The notes under the pieces were generated by a model. The model saw only the letters and a program-made list of their open reading frames with translations, did no database searches and was not told where the DNA came from. A stretch of 39,887 nucleotides of DNA from Pseudomonadota bacterium. GTDB lineage: Bacteria; Pseudomonadota; Gammaproteobacteria; Burkholderiales; Burkholderiaceae_E. Location: NCBI GenBank assembly GCA_023388075.1, contig JAEWGX010000065.1, positions 1 to 39,887 of the forward strand, written 5' to 3'. This document shows positions 1-6,840 of the stretch, in pieces (position 1 is the stretch's first letter; each line of letters begins with the position of its first letter). The position numbers and the translations under genes were made by a program.

Positions 1-1238
1 GGCCGATCTACCTGCCGCGGGTCGGCCACGCTGCCGCCGTCAACACGGCGGCCCTGCGCCGTGCCGGCGTCGGTCGCGACACGGCCGATCCGCCCGGCGG
101 ACGCATCAGCCGCGACGCGCAGGGCGAGCCGGACGGATTGCTGCTCGAGCCACCGGCCTTCAATCTCGTCGGGCGGCTCGTGCCTCCGATGTCCCGCGAA
201 GAGCGGCGGCAGGCGCTGCGCGAGGTTCAGCGCGCCTATCACGCAGCCGGGATCTGCGGCGTGATCGACCCTGGCCTCGCCCCCGAGGACATGGCGGTCT
301 ACGAGGACCTGCAGCGAGCCGGGGAGCTGACCGTGCGTTCCGTGGTGATGCCGCTGGCGCAGAGCCACGACGAACCGGATCGCGTCATCGATTCGTTGCG
401 CGCCTGGGGGGTGCGCACGGGCTTCGGCAACGAGCGCCTCAAGCTTGGCGGCGTGAAGGTGTTCCTGGACGGCGGCGCATCGCTCGGCACCGCGCTCATG
501 CGCGAGCCGTGGCCGGACGAGAAATGCCAATGCGGCATCCAGGTGACCCACACGGACCTGTTTCACCGGGTGGTGGAGACATGCGCAAGCTCCGGCTGGT
601 CCCTTGGCGTGCACACGGTGGGCGGCAAGGCCATCGACATCGCCCTCTCGGTGTTCGAGGAGGTCGACCGACGCTACCCCATCCGAGACCTCCGGTTCTC
701 GCTGATCCATGCGTATCTCTGGCCGACCGAGGCGAACATCGCGGTGGCCAGGCGCCTCAACGTCGGCGTGGCGACGCAGGCATCGATGCAGTATCAGTTC
801 GCCCCGCTGCTGGTCCGGCGGTTCGGCCGCGACCTCGTCGGCAAGGCAACGCCGGTGAAGAGCTGGATAGACGGCGATATCGTCGTGGGTGGCGGCTCCG
901 ATTCGCCGGTCACCCCGTATCCGCCGCTGCTCGGCATGTGGCACGCCGTCACGCGGCACGTCGATGCGCTCGGCGAGTCGCTCGGTGCCGACGAAGCGGT
1001 GTCGCCGCAGCAGGCCCTCGCGATGTACACCCGTGGCTCTGCCTGGCTGTCGTTCTCGGAGCACGAGCGCGGAATGATCCGACCCGGCATGCTGGCCGAC
1101 TGGGTGTCGTTGTCGGAGGATCCGTTGGAGTGCGACCCGATGGGGATCCGCGAGATACGGGTCGACGCCACGGCAGTGGGCGGCGAGCTCGTGCATCGTG
1201 CCTGGGGAGGCGCCCCCGCCGGCCGCCGGGCAGGTTGA
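1..1238 (+). CDS. Amidohydrolase family 3 (YtcJ-like), 5' end outside the window
   Basis: The open frame is already running at base 3 and stops at 1236-1238, so only the C-terminal ~411 residues are visible; a TTG at 138 is internal, because the residues before it (GHAAAVNTAALRRAGV) are family sequence. YtcJ-like amidohydrolases are metal-dependent TIM-barrel enzymes that hydrolyse amide or related bonds. Visible features are the GVKVFLDGG segment, the histidine segments VHTVGG and SLIHAYL, the C-terminal metal-ligand segment GGGSDSPVTPYPPL, and the closing GMIRPGMLADWVSLSEDP composite-domain segment that ends nearly all members. The substrate cannot be told from sequence. No signal peptide can be judged. 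It converges on the MBL-fold gene, 35 bases away. Family assignment is firm; function is general only. Confidence 0.9.
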   Translation, partial: PIYLPRVGHAAAVNTAALRRAGVGRDTADPPGGRISRDAQGEPDGLLLEPPAFNLVGRLVPPMSREERRQALREVQRAYHAAGICGVIDPGLAPEDMAVYEDLQRAGELTVRSVVMPLAQSHDEPDRVIDSLRAWGVRTGFGNERLKLGGVKVFLDGGASLGTALMREPWPDEKCQCGIQVTHTDLFHRVVETCASSGWSLGVHTVGGKAIDIALSVFEEVDRRYPIRDLRFSLIHAYLWPTEANIAVARRLNVGVATQASMQYQFAPLLVRRFGRDLVGKATPVKSWIDGDIVVGGGSDSPVTPYPPLLGMWHAVTRHVDALGESLGADEAVSPQQALAMYTRGSAWLSFSEHERGMIRPGMLADWVSLSEDPLECDPMGIREIRVDATAVGGELVHRAWGGAPAGRRAG

Positions 1239-1253
1239 GTCGGCCTGCCCGGC
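1225..1253. terminator. Hairpin between convergent genes
   Basis: A perfect 10-bp stem, GCCGGGCAGG (1225-1234) with CCTGCCCGGC (1244-1253), and a 9-base loop that contains the amidohydrolase stop codon. It lies between two convergent genes and could act in both directions. No T-run follows on either strand, so intrinsic termination is inferred from position only. Confidence 0.5.
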
Positions 1254-1273
1254 CCGTGCCTGCATGCCGCCCA

Positions 1274-2095
1274 TCAGGCGGCGAGAGGCTCCTCCGACGG
1301 TGCTTGCGCGGCCATCGCCTTCTCCACCGCCGCCTGGTCCGGCCCCACGAAGGTCGGCGCCTCCCGGGCCGCGATGACGTTGTCGAACAGGACCCGATTG
1401 AGCCCCACCGCAGGCGGCAGATGGCTGCTCAGGACGAGCCGGGGAGAGAGATGCTGCAGCGCCTGGAACGTCTCCACCAGGTGATCCCGACGGACGCGGG
1501 CGAGCCAAGGGGCGTCGATGCTGGCCCACAGCATCATTCCCGCCCGCAGATCGGCAACCTCGATCGAGGCCGCCGTCTCGGCAGGCTCCGACATCACGGC
1601 GCCGAAGCAGTCCGAGCTGAGCAGTTGCCGGGTGCGGGTATCGAACAAGCCCATGGTTTCGGGCGCGTCGTAGAGCGGCGGCCTCAGGGCGAGCAGCTCA
1701 CGGTCCCCCACGCGGAGAATCTGTCCGGGGTTCAGCAGGTACGAGCGCTCCAACGGAACCTGCTGGAGGTTCAGCTTGCCCATGCCCAGATAGTTGGTGA
1801 CGATGCGTGCCCGTGGCGCCTCCGCCAGGACCGCCCGCAGGCTGCCAACGTGGTCGGCATCGGCATGGGTGACCCAGATCCAGCGCAGCTCGGCGGGGTC
1901 GATCAGGCGGCGCAGCGTCGCCATGAAGTCGTCGCGCAGCGCCGCCAGGCCGGTGTCCACCAGCACCGGCTCGCTCGAGCGGATCAGGTAGGCATTGACG
2001 GGCAGCACGCCCAGGCCGGGCAGCGGCACGTAGCTTGGCAGGAGATCGGTGTCGGTACCGACGGTTCTGCTCGGATACAGGGTGGGTTGGTCCAT
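1274..2095 (-). CDS. MBL-fold metallo-hydrolase
   Basis: 273 residues, metallo-beta-lactamase fold. The metal-binding HxDxDH motif is at residues 77-82 (THADADHVG), preceded by the usual strand LVDTG at ~45-49. A later SSDCFG segment and a late SSHLPP histidine fit the remaining ligands of the fold. The central part (PETMGLFD then SSDCFGA) recalls the ODP/flavodiiron-like branch, but there is no flavodoxin domain. No signal peptide, so cytoplasmic. ATG at 2095 has GAGGA seven bases upstream. It is divergent from the TetR gene with a 212-base gap, so that regulator may control it. Substrate unknown; hydrolase or oxygen-reductase-like chemistry both remain open. Confidence 0.88.
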   Translation of the reverse strand: MDQPTLYPSRTVGTDTDLLPSYVPLPGLGVLPVNAYLIRSSEPVLVDTGLAALRDDFMATLRRLIDPAELRWIWVTHADADHVGSLRAVLAEAPRARIVTNYLGMGKLNLQQVPLERSYLLNPGQILRVGDRELLALRPPLYDAPETMGLFDTRTRQLLSSDCFGAVMSEPAETAASIEVADLRAGMMLWASIDAPWLARVRRDHLVETFQALQHLSPRLVLSSHLPPAVGLNRVLFDNVIAAREAPTFVGPDQAAVEKAMAAQAPSEEPLAA

Positions 2096-2291
2096 TTGAC
2101 ATCCTCGGTAGTGGAGAGGGGAAACGGCTGACCGCCTGGGAACAGCCGGGAAACCGGACGGCGGTCCTTGGCGTCGGAAGGTGGACGTGGAGGGAGTGTG
2201 GAGCCCCGGCCGGGACCGCGCTGCTAAGTGATCGGGAAAGGATCGCTAACTCTTTGCTAAGAGATGATCCTCTTGCAACGCTTGGGCGCTA

Positions 2292-2309
2292 ATGAGAAAC
2301 TTGTCTCAT
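2292..2309. promoter_or_regulatory. Perfect inverted repeat over the tetR start codon (candidate operator)
   Basis: ATGAGA-N6-TCTCAT, 6-bp arms and an 18-bp total, running into the ATG (2308-2310) of the TetR-family gene. Its size and symmetry suit a TetR dimer. A weaker set of CTCTT/AAGAG arms lies just upstream at 2250-2274. Binding here would block the regulator's own transcription or translation start. Seen: the palindrome and its position. Inferred: autoregulation. Confidence 0.5.
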
Positions 2310-2925
2310 GAAGAGCAATGTCGCGAGCGGACGGCCGAACCAGTTGCTGCGCACCCGCAAGGACCTGCTGCAGGCCGCGGCGCGGCTCACCCGGCAGGGC
2401 CGCAACCCCAGCCTCGAGGAGATCGCCGAGGAAGCGATGGTGTCGCGGGCCACGGCCTATCGTCACTTCCCGGATCTCTCGGCACTGCTCGTCGAGGCCT
2501 CTTTCGACATCGCCACTCCGCAAGCCGAGGCCGTGTTGCGGAACGGCCCGGCGAAGGATCCGGTGGCACGCCTGGACAAGGTCGACGCGGCATTCCACCA
2601 GATGATCGTGGAGAACGAGAACGCGCTTCGGCTGATGCTGTCCCACACGCTCCAGCGAGGCGCCCGCGACGGACACGAGGCCGACTTGCCGACAAGGCAG
2701 AATCGTCGCACGCCCCTGATCGAAGCGGCGCTGGAGCCGGCCCGCCACGAGTTCACGCCGGCGGCATTGAGAATGCTCACCCGCTCGCTCGCGCTCGTCA
2801 TCGGCACCGAGTCGGCGGTGGTGCTGAAGGACGTGCTTCGGCTCGACGACGCGCAGGCACGTCGGGTCAGGCGCTGGGCCATCCGCGCCCTGGTCGATGC
2901 CGCGCGAAGGACCGCTGGCCACTGA
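2308..2925 (+). CDS. TetR/AcrR-family transcriptional regulator
   Basis: 205 residues. The N-terminal DNA-binding domain covers about residues 14-62, with the typical LLQAAARL helix, the turn segment SLEEIAEEAMVSRATAYRHF (the recognition helix is the VSRATAYRHF part) and the following FPDLSALL helix. The rest is the variable helical ligand-binding and dimer domain. A repressor role is usual for the family; the ligand is unknown. It is divergent from the MBL-fold hydrolase and followed after 13 bases by the small winged-helix-like gene, so all three may form one regulatory unit. An 18-bp palindrome overlaps its start codon. The fold call is firm. Confidence 0.93.
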   Translation: MKSNVASGRPNQLLRTRKDLLQAAARLTRQGRNPSLEEIAEEAMVSRATAYRHFPDLSALLVEASFDIATPQAEAVLRNGPAKDPVARLDKVDAAFHQMIVENENALRLMLSHTLQRGARDGHEADLPTRQNRRTPLIEAALEPARHEFTPAALRMLTRSLALVIGTESAVVLKDVLRLDDAQARRVRRWAIRALVDAARRTAGH

Positions 2926-2938
2926 AGGAGACGTTGCG

Positions 2939-3382
2939 ATGGACCTGCAATCCGATCCGCCATCCGGCGCCGAGCCGGTCGAAGTGCGCTACTACCGACA
3001 CGACGGCAGCGTCTTCCTGGACACTCACTACCTGATCAAAGGCGTCGCCGGCGCCATCTTCTGGAAGCTCGCGCGAGAGCACACCCACCCGAAGCGCCGG
3101 GAATTCAGCACGCGCGAGCTGCGCCTGGCCGGGCGCGAGCTCAGGTTGCCGGAGATCCAGGACAACCTGAGCGTTCGGCTGCTGCTGTTGCAGCGTCGGC
3201 TCGTCGCTCGCGGCGCGCCCATGCAGATCCACAAGGTGGGACGCGGCCGCTTCCGGGTTGCGTTGATGAAGCCCCTGAGGCTGGTAGAGGCCTCCGCCTG
3301 GGGCACCATGGAGATCCCCGGTGAGGAGGCCCGCCCGCAAGCGGCGCCTCGGGATGGTGGATCTCTCTCGCTTGCCGCCTGA
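2939..3382 (+). CDS. Small winged-helix-like protein of unknown role
   Basis: 147 residues from the ATG at 2939, which has AAGGAG seven bases upstream; a longer frame back to 2897 would overlap tetR and lacks such a site. The pattern RYYRHDGSVFLDTHYLIKGV, then FSTRELR, LPEIQDNLSVRLLLLQRRL and KVGRGRFRVAL reads as helix-helix-wing. In my recollection similar segments occur as the C-terminal domain of larger bacterial regulators with sensory domains; here the segment stands alone. It follows tetR by 13 bases and is probably co-transcribed. The last ~25 residues are low in pattern. DNA binding is an inference from the helix/wing layout and has low certainty. Confidence 0.75.
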   Translation: MDLQSDPPSGAEPVEVRYYRHDGSVFLDTHYLIKGVAGAIFWKLAREHTHPKRREFSTRELRLAGRELRLPEIQDNLSVRLLLLQRRLVARGAPMQIHKVGRGRFRVALMKPLRLVEASAWGTMEIPGEEARPQAAPRDGGSLSLAA

Positions 3383-3412
3383 GCCCGCTGCCCGCAGATC
3401 GGCAGGGCCCCG

Positions 3413-3433
3413 GCATCGAGGAGCGCTCGATGC
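3413..3433. terminator. Hairpin between convergent genes
   Basis: GCATCGAG (3413-3420), loop GAGCG, CTCGATGC (3426-3433): an 8-bp perfect stem in the 81-base gap between the winged-helix-like gene and the cupin gene, which converge. There is no T-run; bidirectional termination is inferred from position. Confidence 0.5.
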
Positions 3434-3463
3434 GGTATGCCGGCCGGGAAGTCGCGCCTGCCG

Positions 3464-3799
3464 CTACTTGTACTCGACGAGAATCTCGCGATAGGTAGTG
3501 CGCCCCAGGTTTCGCGCGCGATGCCTGGCCGGCACGCGAAGGCCCTTGCCGATGTCCGAAAGCACCTCCAGGCTGCCCTTGTCCAGCCTGAGCGAATAGA
3601 CTGCCCCGGTCGGGACGTCGAGAGTACCGAGATCCCGCCCGAACTCGTCGAAGATCTGCAGCGGGGCGCCCTCGATCGTGTACCACATGTAGCTGTGCTC
3701 GTGCGTGTGCATCGGCGTTTCGGCCCCGGGCGCGAGCTCGAAATTCCACACGATGACCTTGTCGTTCTCGAACACTTTGCTTGATCCCACGCCGGCCAT
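3464..3799 (-). CDS. Single-domain cupin protein
   Basis: 111 residues from the ATG at 3799; GAGGAG lies seven bases upstream, which favours it over the in-frame codon 27 bases further out. It is a small beta-barrel. Cupin motif 1 is seen as PGAETPMHTHEHSYMWYTIEG (about residues 24-44) with the metal-binding HTHEH cluster and a downstream Tyr/Thr-Ile-Glu-Gly end. Motif 2 is weak (VPTGAVYSLRLDKG), without a clear histidine, so metal binding may be partial. No signal peptide. It may be an enzyme subunit, a small-molecule sensor or a storage fold; nothing nearby narrows this. It converges on the winged-helix-like gene. Confidence 0.85.
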   Translation of the reverse strand: MAGVGSSKVFENDKVIVWNFELAPGAETPMHTHEHSYMWYTIEGAPLQIFDEFGRDLGTLDVPTGAVYSLRLDKGSLEVLSDIGKGLRVPARHRARNLGRTTYREILVEYK

Positions 3800-3892
3800 G
3801 TCCGGTCTCCTCGCTTCGGTAGGCAAGCGACGATTCTGCTATCGGGGCTGCCGTCCCGCAACGCGACCGCATGCCCTCCGGGAGGCGTGCTC

Positions 3893-4249
3893 CTAGGGTC
3901 GCGACCGCTCGATGCCCCGCTGGTCGCCCCGCCGGTAGTCGGGCTCCACCAGCGAGCGCTGGTTCGAGCCAAGGCCGTCGTTGCCGGTCGCACCACCCTG
4001 CCCCAGGCCATCGTACTTGCCGGTTTCCTGGATCGGCCCGCCAATCGAACCGCCGTAGGGTTGCGGGTTCGCCGGTGGCGGCTGGTCTGGCGACGGCTGC
4101 CTGGCCAACTCGGGCGCCTGCACCGTTCCGGCCGGCTGCGAACCATCGGACTGGGTCGATCCGGTCCTCGGGCCGGTCGGCTGCGCCGTCTGGGCCAGGC
4201 CGGGCCCGGCGAGCGCAAGAATGCCCACCGCCAGGATTGCTCGCAACAT
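3893..4249 (-). CDS. Small secreted Pro/Gly/Gln-rich protein
   Basis: 118 residues from the ATG at 4249, with AGGTGGAG just upstream. Residues 1-20 are a clear signal peptide (MLRAILAVGILALAGPGLAQ), with cleavage probable after GLA. The mature part is low complexity, rich in Pro, Gly, Gln and Ser, and without cysteines, so it is probably disordered. It ends in an Arg-rich tail. No family recognised. It lies 93 bases upstream of the cupin gene on the same strand. Whether it is exported and stable is unknown; coding status rests on the ribosome site and signal peptide. Confidence 0.65.
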   Translation of the reverse strand: MLRAILAVGILALAGPGLAQTAQPTGPRTGSTQSDGSQPAGTVQAPELARQPSPDQPPPANPQPYGGSIGGPIQETGKYDGLGQGGATGNDGLGSNQRSLVEPDYRRGDQRGIERSRP

Positions 4250-4413
4250 CGCTCCACCTTCGTTTGCCGGAATGACCCCATCCTCGCCCCAACGACGTGC
4301 ATCGGCGAAACGGAGACCGCGCCTGCGACAGGGTCGAGGATCACCCCAGGTGAATGAGGGCATCCGGGCAGCACGCTGCCCAATGAGTTAATATATCGCC
4401 ATCGCCTCTGCGA

Positions 4414-4433
4414 TAGTCGCGCATAAGCGACTA
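4414..4433. promoter_or_regulatory. Perfect inverted repeat in the 4250-4516 intergenic region
   Basis: TAGTCGC (4414-4420), 6-base spacer, GCGACTA (4427-4433). It sits in the AT-richest part of the 267-base gap, just after TAATAT at 4389-4394, which resembles a -10 box for the plus strand. It could be an operator or an RNA hairpin in the leader of the small ORF at 4517. Only the symmetry and position are seen; the role is inferred. Confidence 0.35.
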
Positions 4434-4516
4434 ACTGCCCTGGGCTTTCCAAGGGCGTCGCGCGGAGTCCCCCTACCAATCACCCGGGTGGTCTTTCCGA
4501 CACTCGGCGAGAGGTC

Positions 4517-4702
4517 ATGAGCTATTACGAAGAGCACCCCAGAGAGGATTACTACGACCGAGAGGATCACCCGTACACCAGCGGGGCAAGGCGTGCCGGC
4601 GACCGGCAGGCCAAGCGCACCGTCTCCGGCGATTCCGTAAGGAAGGGCCGCGTCGCCCATCGCGCGCATCGCAGCCCGCCGAAGCGGGCCTGCGCGAGCT
4701 GA
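4517..4702 (+). CDS. Possible small protein, Tyr/Asp-rich N-terminus
   Basis: 61 residues. A GAGAGG ribosome-binding site lies four bases before the ATG. The first ~18 residues are rich in Tyr, Asp, Glu and His; the rest is strongly basic (Arg/Lys/His), giving a charge-segregated small protein. No family recognised and no membrane segment. A TAATAT hexamer and a 7-bp inverted repeat lie ~85-125 bases upstream. Its frame is short enough to be chance in GC-rich DNA, so the call rests on the ribosome site and the upstream elements. Confidence 0.4.
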   Translation: MSYYEEHPREDYYDREDHPYTSGARRAGDRQAKRTVSGDSVRKGRVAHRAHRSPPKRACAS

Positions 4703-4779
4703 GTCGATCGGGGGGCCGACCCGGTGTCTGTCCGGGCCACGCGGGCGCCACGGTAGCGGCAGTGTAGACTGCCTCCACC

Positions 4780-5598
4780 GTGAAGGTCGCCACCTACAAC
4801 GTCAACGGAATCCGCAGCCGACTGCCGAATCTCCTGGAGTGGCTGGAGCGCGAGCGGCCGGACGTAGTGTGCCTCCAGGAGCTCAAGGCGCAGGACTCGG
4901 CCTTCCCTGTCGACGAGCTGCGAACGGCCGGCTACGAATCGATCTGGAAGGGCCAGCGCTCCTGGAACGGCGTGGCGATCCTGGCTCGGGAGCACACCCC
5001 GGTGGAGTTGCGCCGCGAGTTGCCCGGAGACCCCGCCGACGAGCAGAGCCGCTACATCGAAGCGGCGGTCAATGGTCTCGTGGTTGCGTGCCTCTATCTG
5101 CCGAACGGCAATCCGCAGCCCGGCCCGAAGTTCGACTACAAGCTGGCCTGGTTCGAGCGCCTCATCCGGCACGCTGCAACGCTCGTGGACCTGGACGCCC
5201 CGGTGGTAATGGCCGGCGACTACAACGTCGTCCCGACCGACTTCGACATCTACAACCCGCGTTCGTGGCTGAAGGATGCGTTGCTGCAGCCGCAGACGCG
5301 CGAGTGCTACCGACGGCTGCTCGACCAGGGCTGGACCGACGCGCTGCGCGTGACGCATCCGGACGAAAAAATCTTCACCTTCTGGGACTATTTCCGCAAG
5401 CATTGGGAGCGCAATGCCGGCCTGAGGATCGATCATCTCCTGCTCAATCCCGCGATCGCCGGCGGCCTGGTCGAGGCCGGTGTCGATTCCTGGGTGCGCG
5501 GGCAGCCACGCGCCAGCGACCACGCCCCGACCTGGGTGCGGCTGGACCTGGACAGGATCAAGCCCTCCGCCGGGCGGACGCGCGTCGCACGCAAGTAG
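4780..5598 (+). CDS. xthA: Exodeoxyribonuclease III (AP endonuclease)
   Basis: 272 residues, close to the 268 of E. coli ExoIII; GTG start. It cleaves DNA 5' to abasic sites and removes 3' blocks and nucleotides in base-excision repair. Catalytic residues align directly: Asn7 (YNVNGIRSR), Glu34 (CLQELK), Tyr107-type strand (CLYLPNG), Asp147 and Asn149 (AGDYNVVPTDFDIYNP), and Asp247/His248 (SDHAP). The RIDHLLLN segment near 216-223 is also standard. Cytoplasmic. No Shine-Dalgarno is visible; TAGACT (4765-4770) sits nine bases before the start codon, so the transcript may be leaderless. It stands alone, with the DUF3606 gene behind it on the same strand. Confidence 0.96.
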   Translation: MKVATYNVNGIRSRLPNLLEWLERERPDVVCLQELKAQDSAFPVDELRTAGYESIWKGQRSWNGVAILAREHTPVELRRELPGDPADEQSRYIEAAVNGLVVACLYLPNGNPQPGPKFDYKLAWFERLIRHAATLVDLDAPVVMAGDYNVVPTDFDIYNPRSWLKDALLQPQTRECYRRLLDQGWTDALRVTHPDEKIFTFWDYFRKHWERNAGLRIDHLLLNPAIAGGLVEAGVDSWVRGQPRASDHAPTWVRLDLDRIKPSAGRTRVARK

Positions 5599-5654
5599 CG
5601 CCGAGGCACGGTGGTTGCCACCCCTCGTGACGTCAACTACGAGAGGTGCGCATC

Positions 5655-5876
5655 ATGGCAGACGACAGCCGCGGTCGGGACGATCGAATCGACATCGACC
5701 GCGAGGACCAGCGACGCGAATGGGCGCGAAAGCTCGACGTGACCGAGGATCAGTTGCAGGAAGCGGTTCGCGCAGTCGGCAGCCGCGCATCCGATATCGA
5801 GGATCACCTGAAGGGCAGCCGCGCGACGACCAACAGCGAGCGCACGCGGGACGCGCTCGAGGGGGGCCGGAATTGA
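5655..5876 (+). CDS. DUF3606 domain protein
   Basis: 73 residues from the ATG at 5655, chosen because AGAGG lies eight bases upstream; an in-frame GTG at 5646 overlaps that site. The whole protein matches the DUF3606 pattern: an acidic/basic N-terminus (DDRIDIDREDQRREWARKL), then VTEDQLQEAVRAVGSRASDIEDHLKG. These proteins are short, charged and cytoplasmic, common in Burkholderiales and Rhizobiales, and of unknown function. It is 56 bases behind xthA, with a short GGTGG/CCACC hairpin (5610-5622) between them, so separate transcription is possible. Confidence 0.85.
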   Translation: MADDSRGRDDRIDIDREDQRREWARKLDVTEDQLQEAVRAVGSRASDIEDHLKGSRATTNSERTRDALEGGRN

Positions 5877-5881
5877 GAAAC

Positions 5882-5902
5882 GGCGACCGGATCCCGGTCG
5901 CC
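5882..5902. terminator. Hairpin between convergent genes
   Basis: GGCGACCGG (5882-5890), loop ATC, CCGGTCGCC (5894-5902): a perfect 9-bp, very GC-rich stem in the 57-base gap between the DUF3606 and DUF4142 genes, which converge. A second small stem, GCGGG/CCCGC, follows at 5915-5930. Together they make a plausible two-way terminator, without T-runs. Confidence 0.6.
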
Positions 5903-5933
5903 ATCCACTGCAAGGCGGGTTTGAGCCCGCGGC

Positions 5934-6557
5934 TTACTTCTTGGGCAGGCCTTCCACCAGGGCCTTTGCCATCTTCAGGTGCTCCTGCAGCTTCGGCAGG
6001 GTCTTCTGCGCGTAGGCTTTCACGTCCGGATCTTCCGCTTCCTTGACCGCCTTCTCGAACAGCTCGATGTTGTCCTCGTGGGCTTCGACGCCCATCGACT
6101 CCGCATAGCGGCGATCGAAATTCTCGCCGTCCGCGGTGGAGAGCATCAGCTTGGACTTGCCCTTTTGCAGGAGCGACGGCCCATCGGGAAGGTCCACGCC
6201 CTTGGATGACGCAAGCGCTTCCAACTCCTTGTTCGCCTTGGTGTGATCGTCGATCATGTGCTTGGCGAATTCCTTGACCTTCGGATCCGACGCCTTCTCC
6301 ATCGCGAGCTTGCTGGCCTCGACCTCAGCATGGCCATTCTGCGCCGCCTGGTTGACGAATGCTTCATCGGCCCGCGACAAGGCACTCTTGCGGGCGGCTC
6401 CCGCCGTTCCCTGGGTACCGGCCATGCCGCCGCCGGTCGCCGCCGGCCCGCCAGCCGCGCCGGTGCTGCCGCTGCTCGTTTGTGCCACCGCGACGCTGCT
6501 GCCGCCCACCAGGGCAACGAGGGCGGCCAGTCTAAGGGTGCGTAAGGTACGACTCAT
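5934..6557 (-). CDS. Secreted DUF4142 (ferritin-like helical) protein
   Basis: 207 residues. Signal peptide at residues 1-25 (MSRTLRTLRLAALVALVGG then AVAQ). A Ser/Gly/Ala-rich linker runs to ~55, then the DUF4142 helical domain from ~60 to the end: DEAFVNQAAQNGHAEVEASKLAMEKA, KEFAKHMIDDHTKANKELEALA and QKTLPKLQEHLKMAKAL are the typical four-helix segments with regularly placed His/Glu. A GGGAGAA ribosome site precedes the ATG. Periplasmic. The fold is related to ferritin-like bundles, but the function is not established. The family often sits near stress genes; here its neighbours are DUF3606 and xthA. Confidence 0.9.
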   Translation of the reverse strand: MSRTLRTLRLAALVALVGGSSVAVAQTSSGSTGAAGGPAATGGGMAGTQGTAGAARKSALSRADEAFVNQAAQNGHAEVEASKLAMEKASDPKVKEFAKHMIDDHTKANKELEALASSKGVDLPDGPSLLQKGKSKLMLSTADGENFDRRYAESMGVEAHEDNIELFEKAVKEAEDPDVKAYAQKTLPKLQEHLKMAKALVEGLPKK

Positions 6558-6636
6558 TGTTGATTTCTCCCGTCAGGTTGTAACGGGGGGCGAGTCGCAA
6601 TACCCGTACCTGAGGCGCCGCGGCGGCCCGGTCGGC

Positions 6637-6840
6637 TCAGCCGGCGTCGCCGCGCTCGAGATGAGCGATCTTGCGCGCCGCCTCCGGCAGGCTTCGAACC
6701 GTCGGGGCCTCGAGGCCCGGCGGCAGTGGCTTTCCCGCCGGATTGAACCAGATCGACCGGATGCCGGAGCGCATCGGCGCGAGGACATCCTGCTCGAGCG
6801 AGTCGCCGATCATCACGATCGCCCCCCGTCTGCCACCGGG
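6637..6840 (-). pseudogene. C-terminal remnant of a HAD-family phosphatase
   Basis: Directly behind the MFS stop codon (6841-6843), and in the same frame, 67 sense codons run to a TGA at 6637-6639. They read as the C-terminal third of a YjjG-like HAD hydrolase: IVMIGDSLEQDVLAP is HAD motif IV with its strand, followed by the family pattern MRSGIRSIWFNPAGKPLP and a closing helix with LPEAARKIAHLE. The nucleophile motif (DxDxT) and motifs II-III are absent, so it cannot be an active enzyme. No start codon with a ribosome site is seen; an internal ATG sits two residues before the GDS motif. It looks like what remained of a HAD gene after a rearrangement that placed the MFS gene next to it. Readthrough of the MFS stop is an alternative but unsupported. 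Confidence 0.75.

Noticed and set aside
509..2131. A 540-residue plus-strand open frame over the amidohydrolase end and MBL gene
   Set aside because: It crosses two recognised genes in the wrong frame or strand and has no family sequence.
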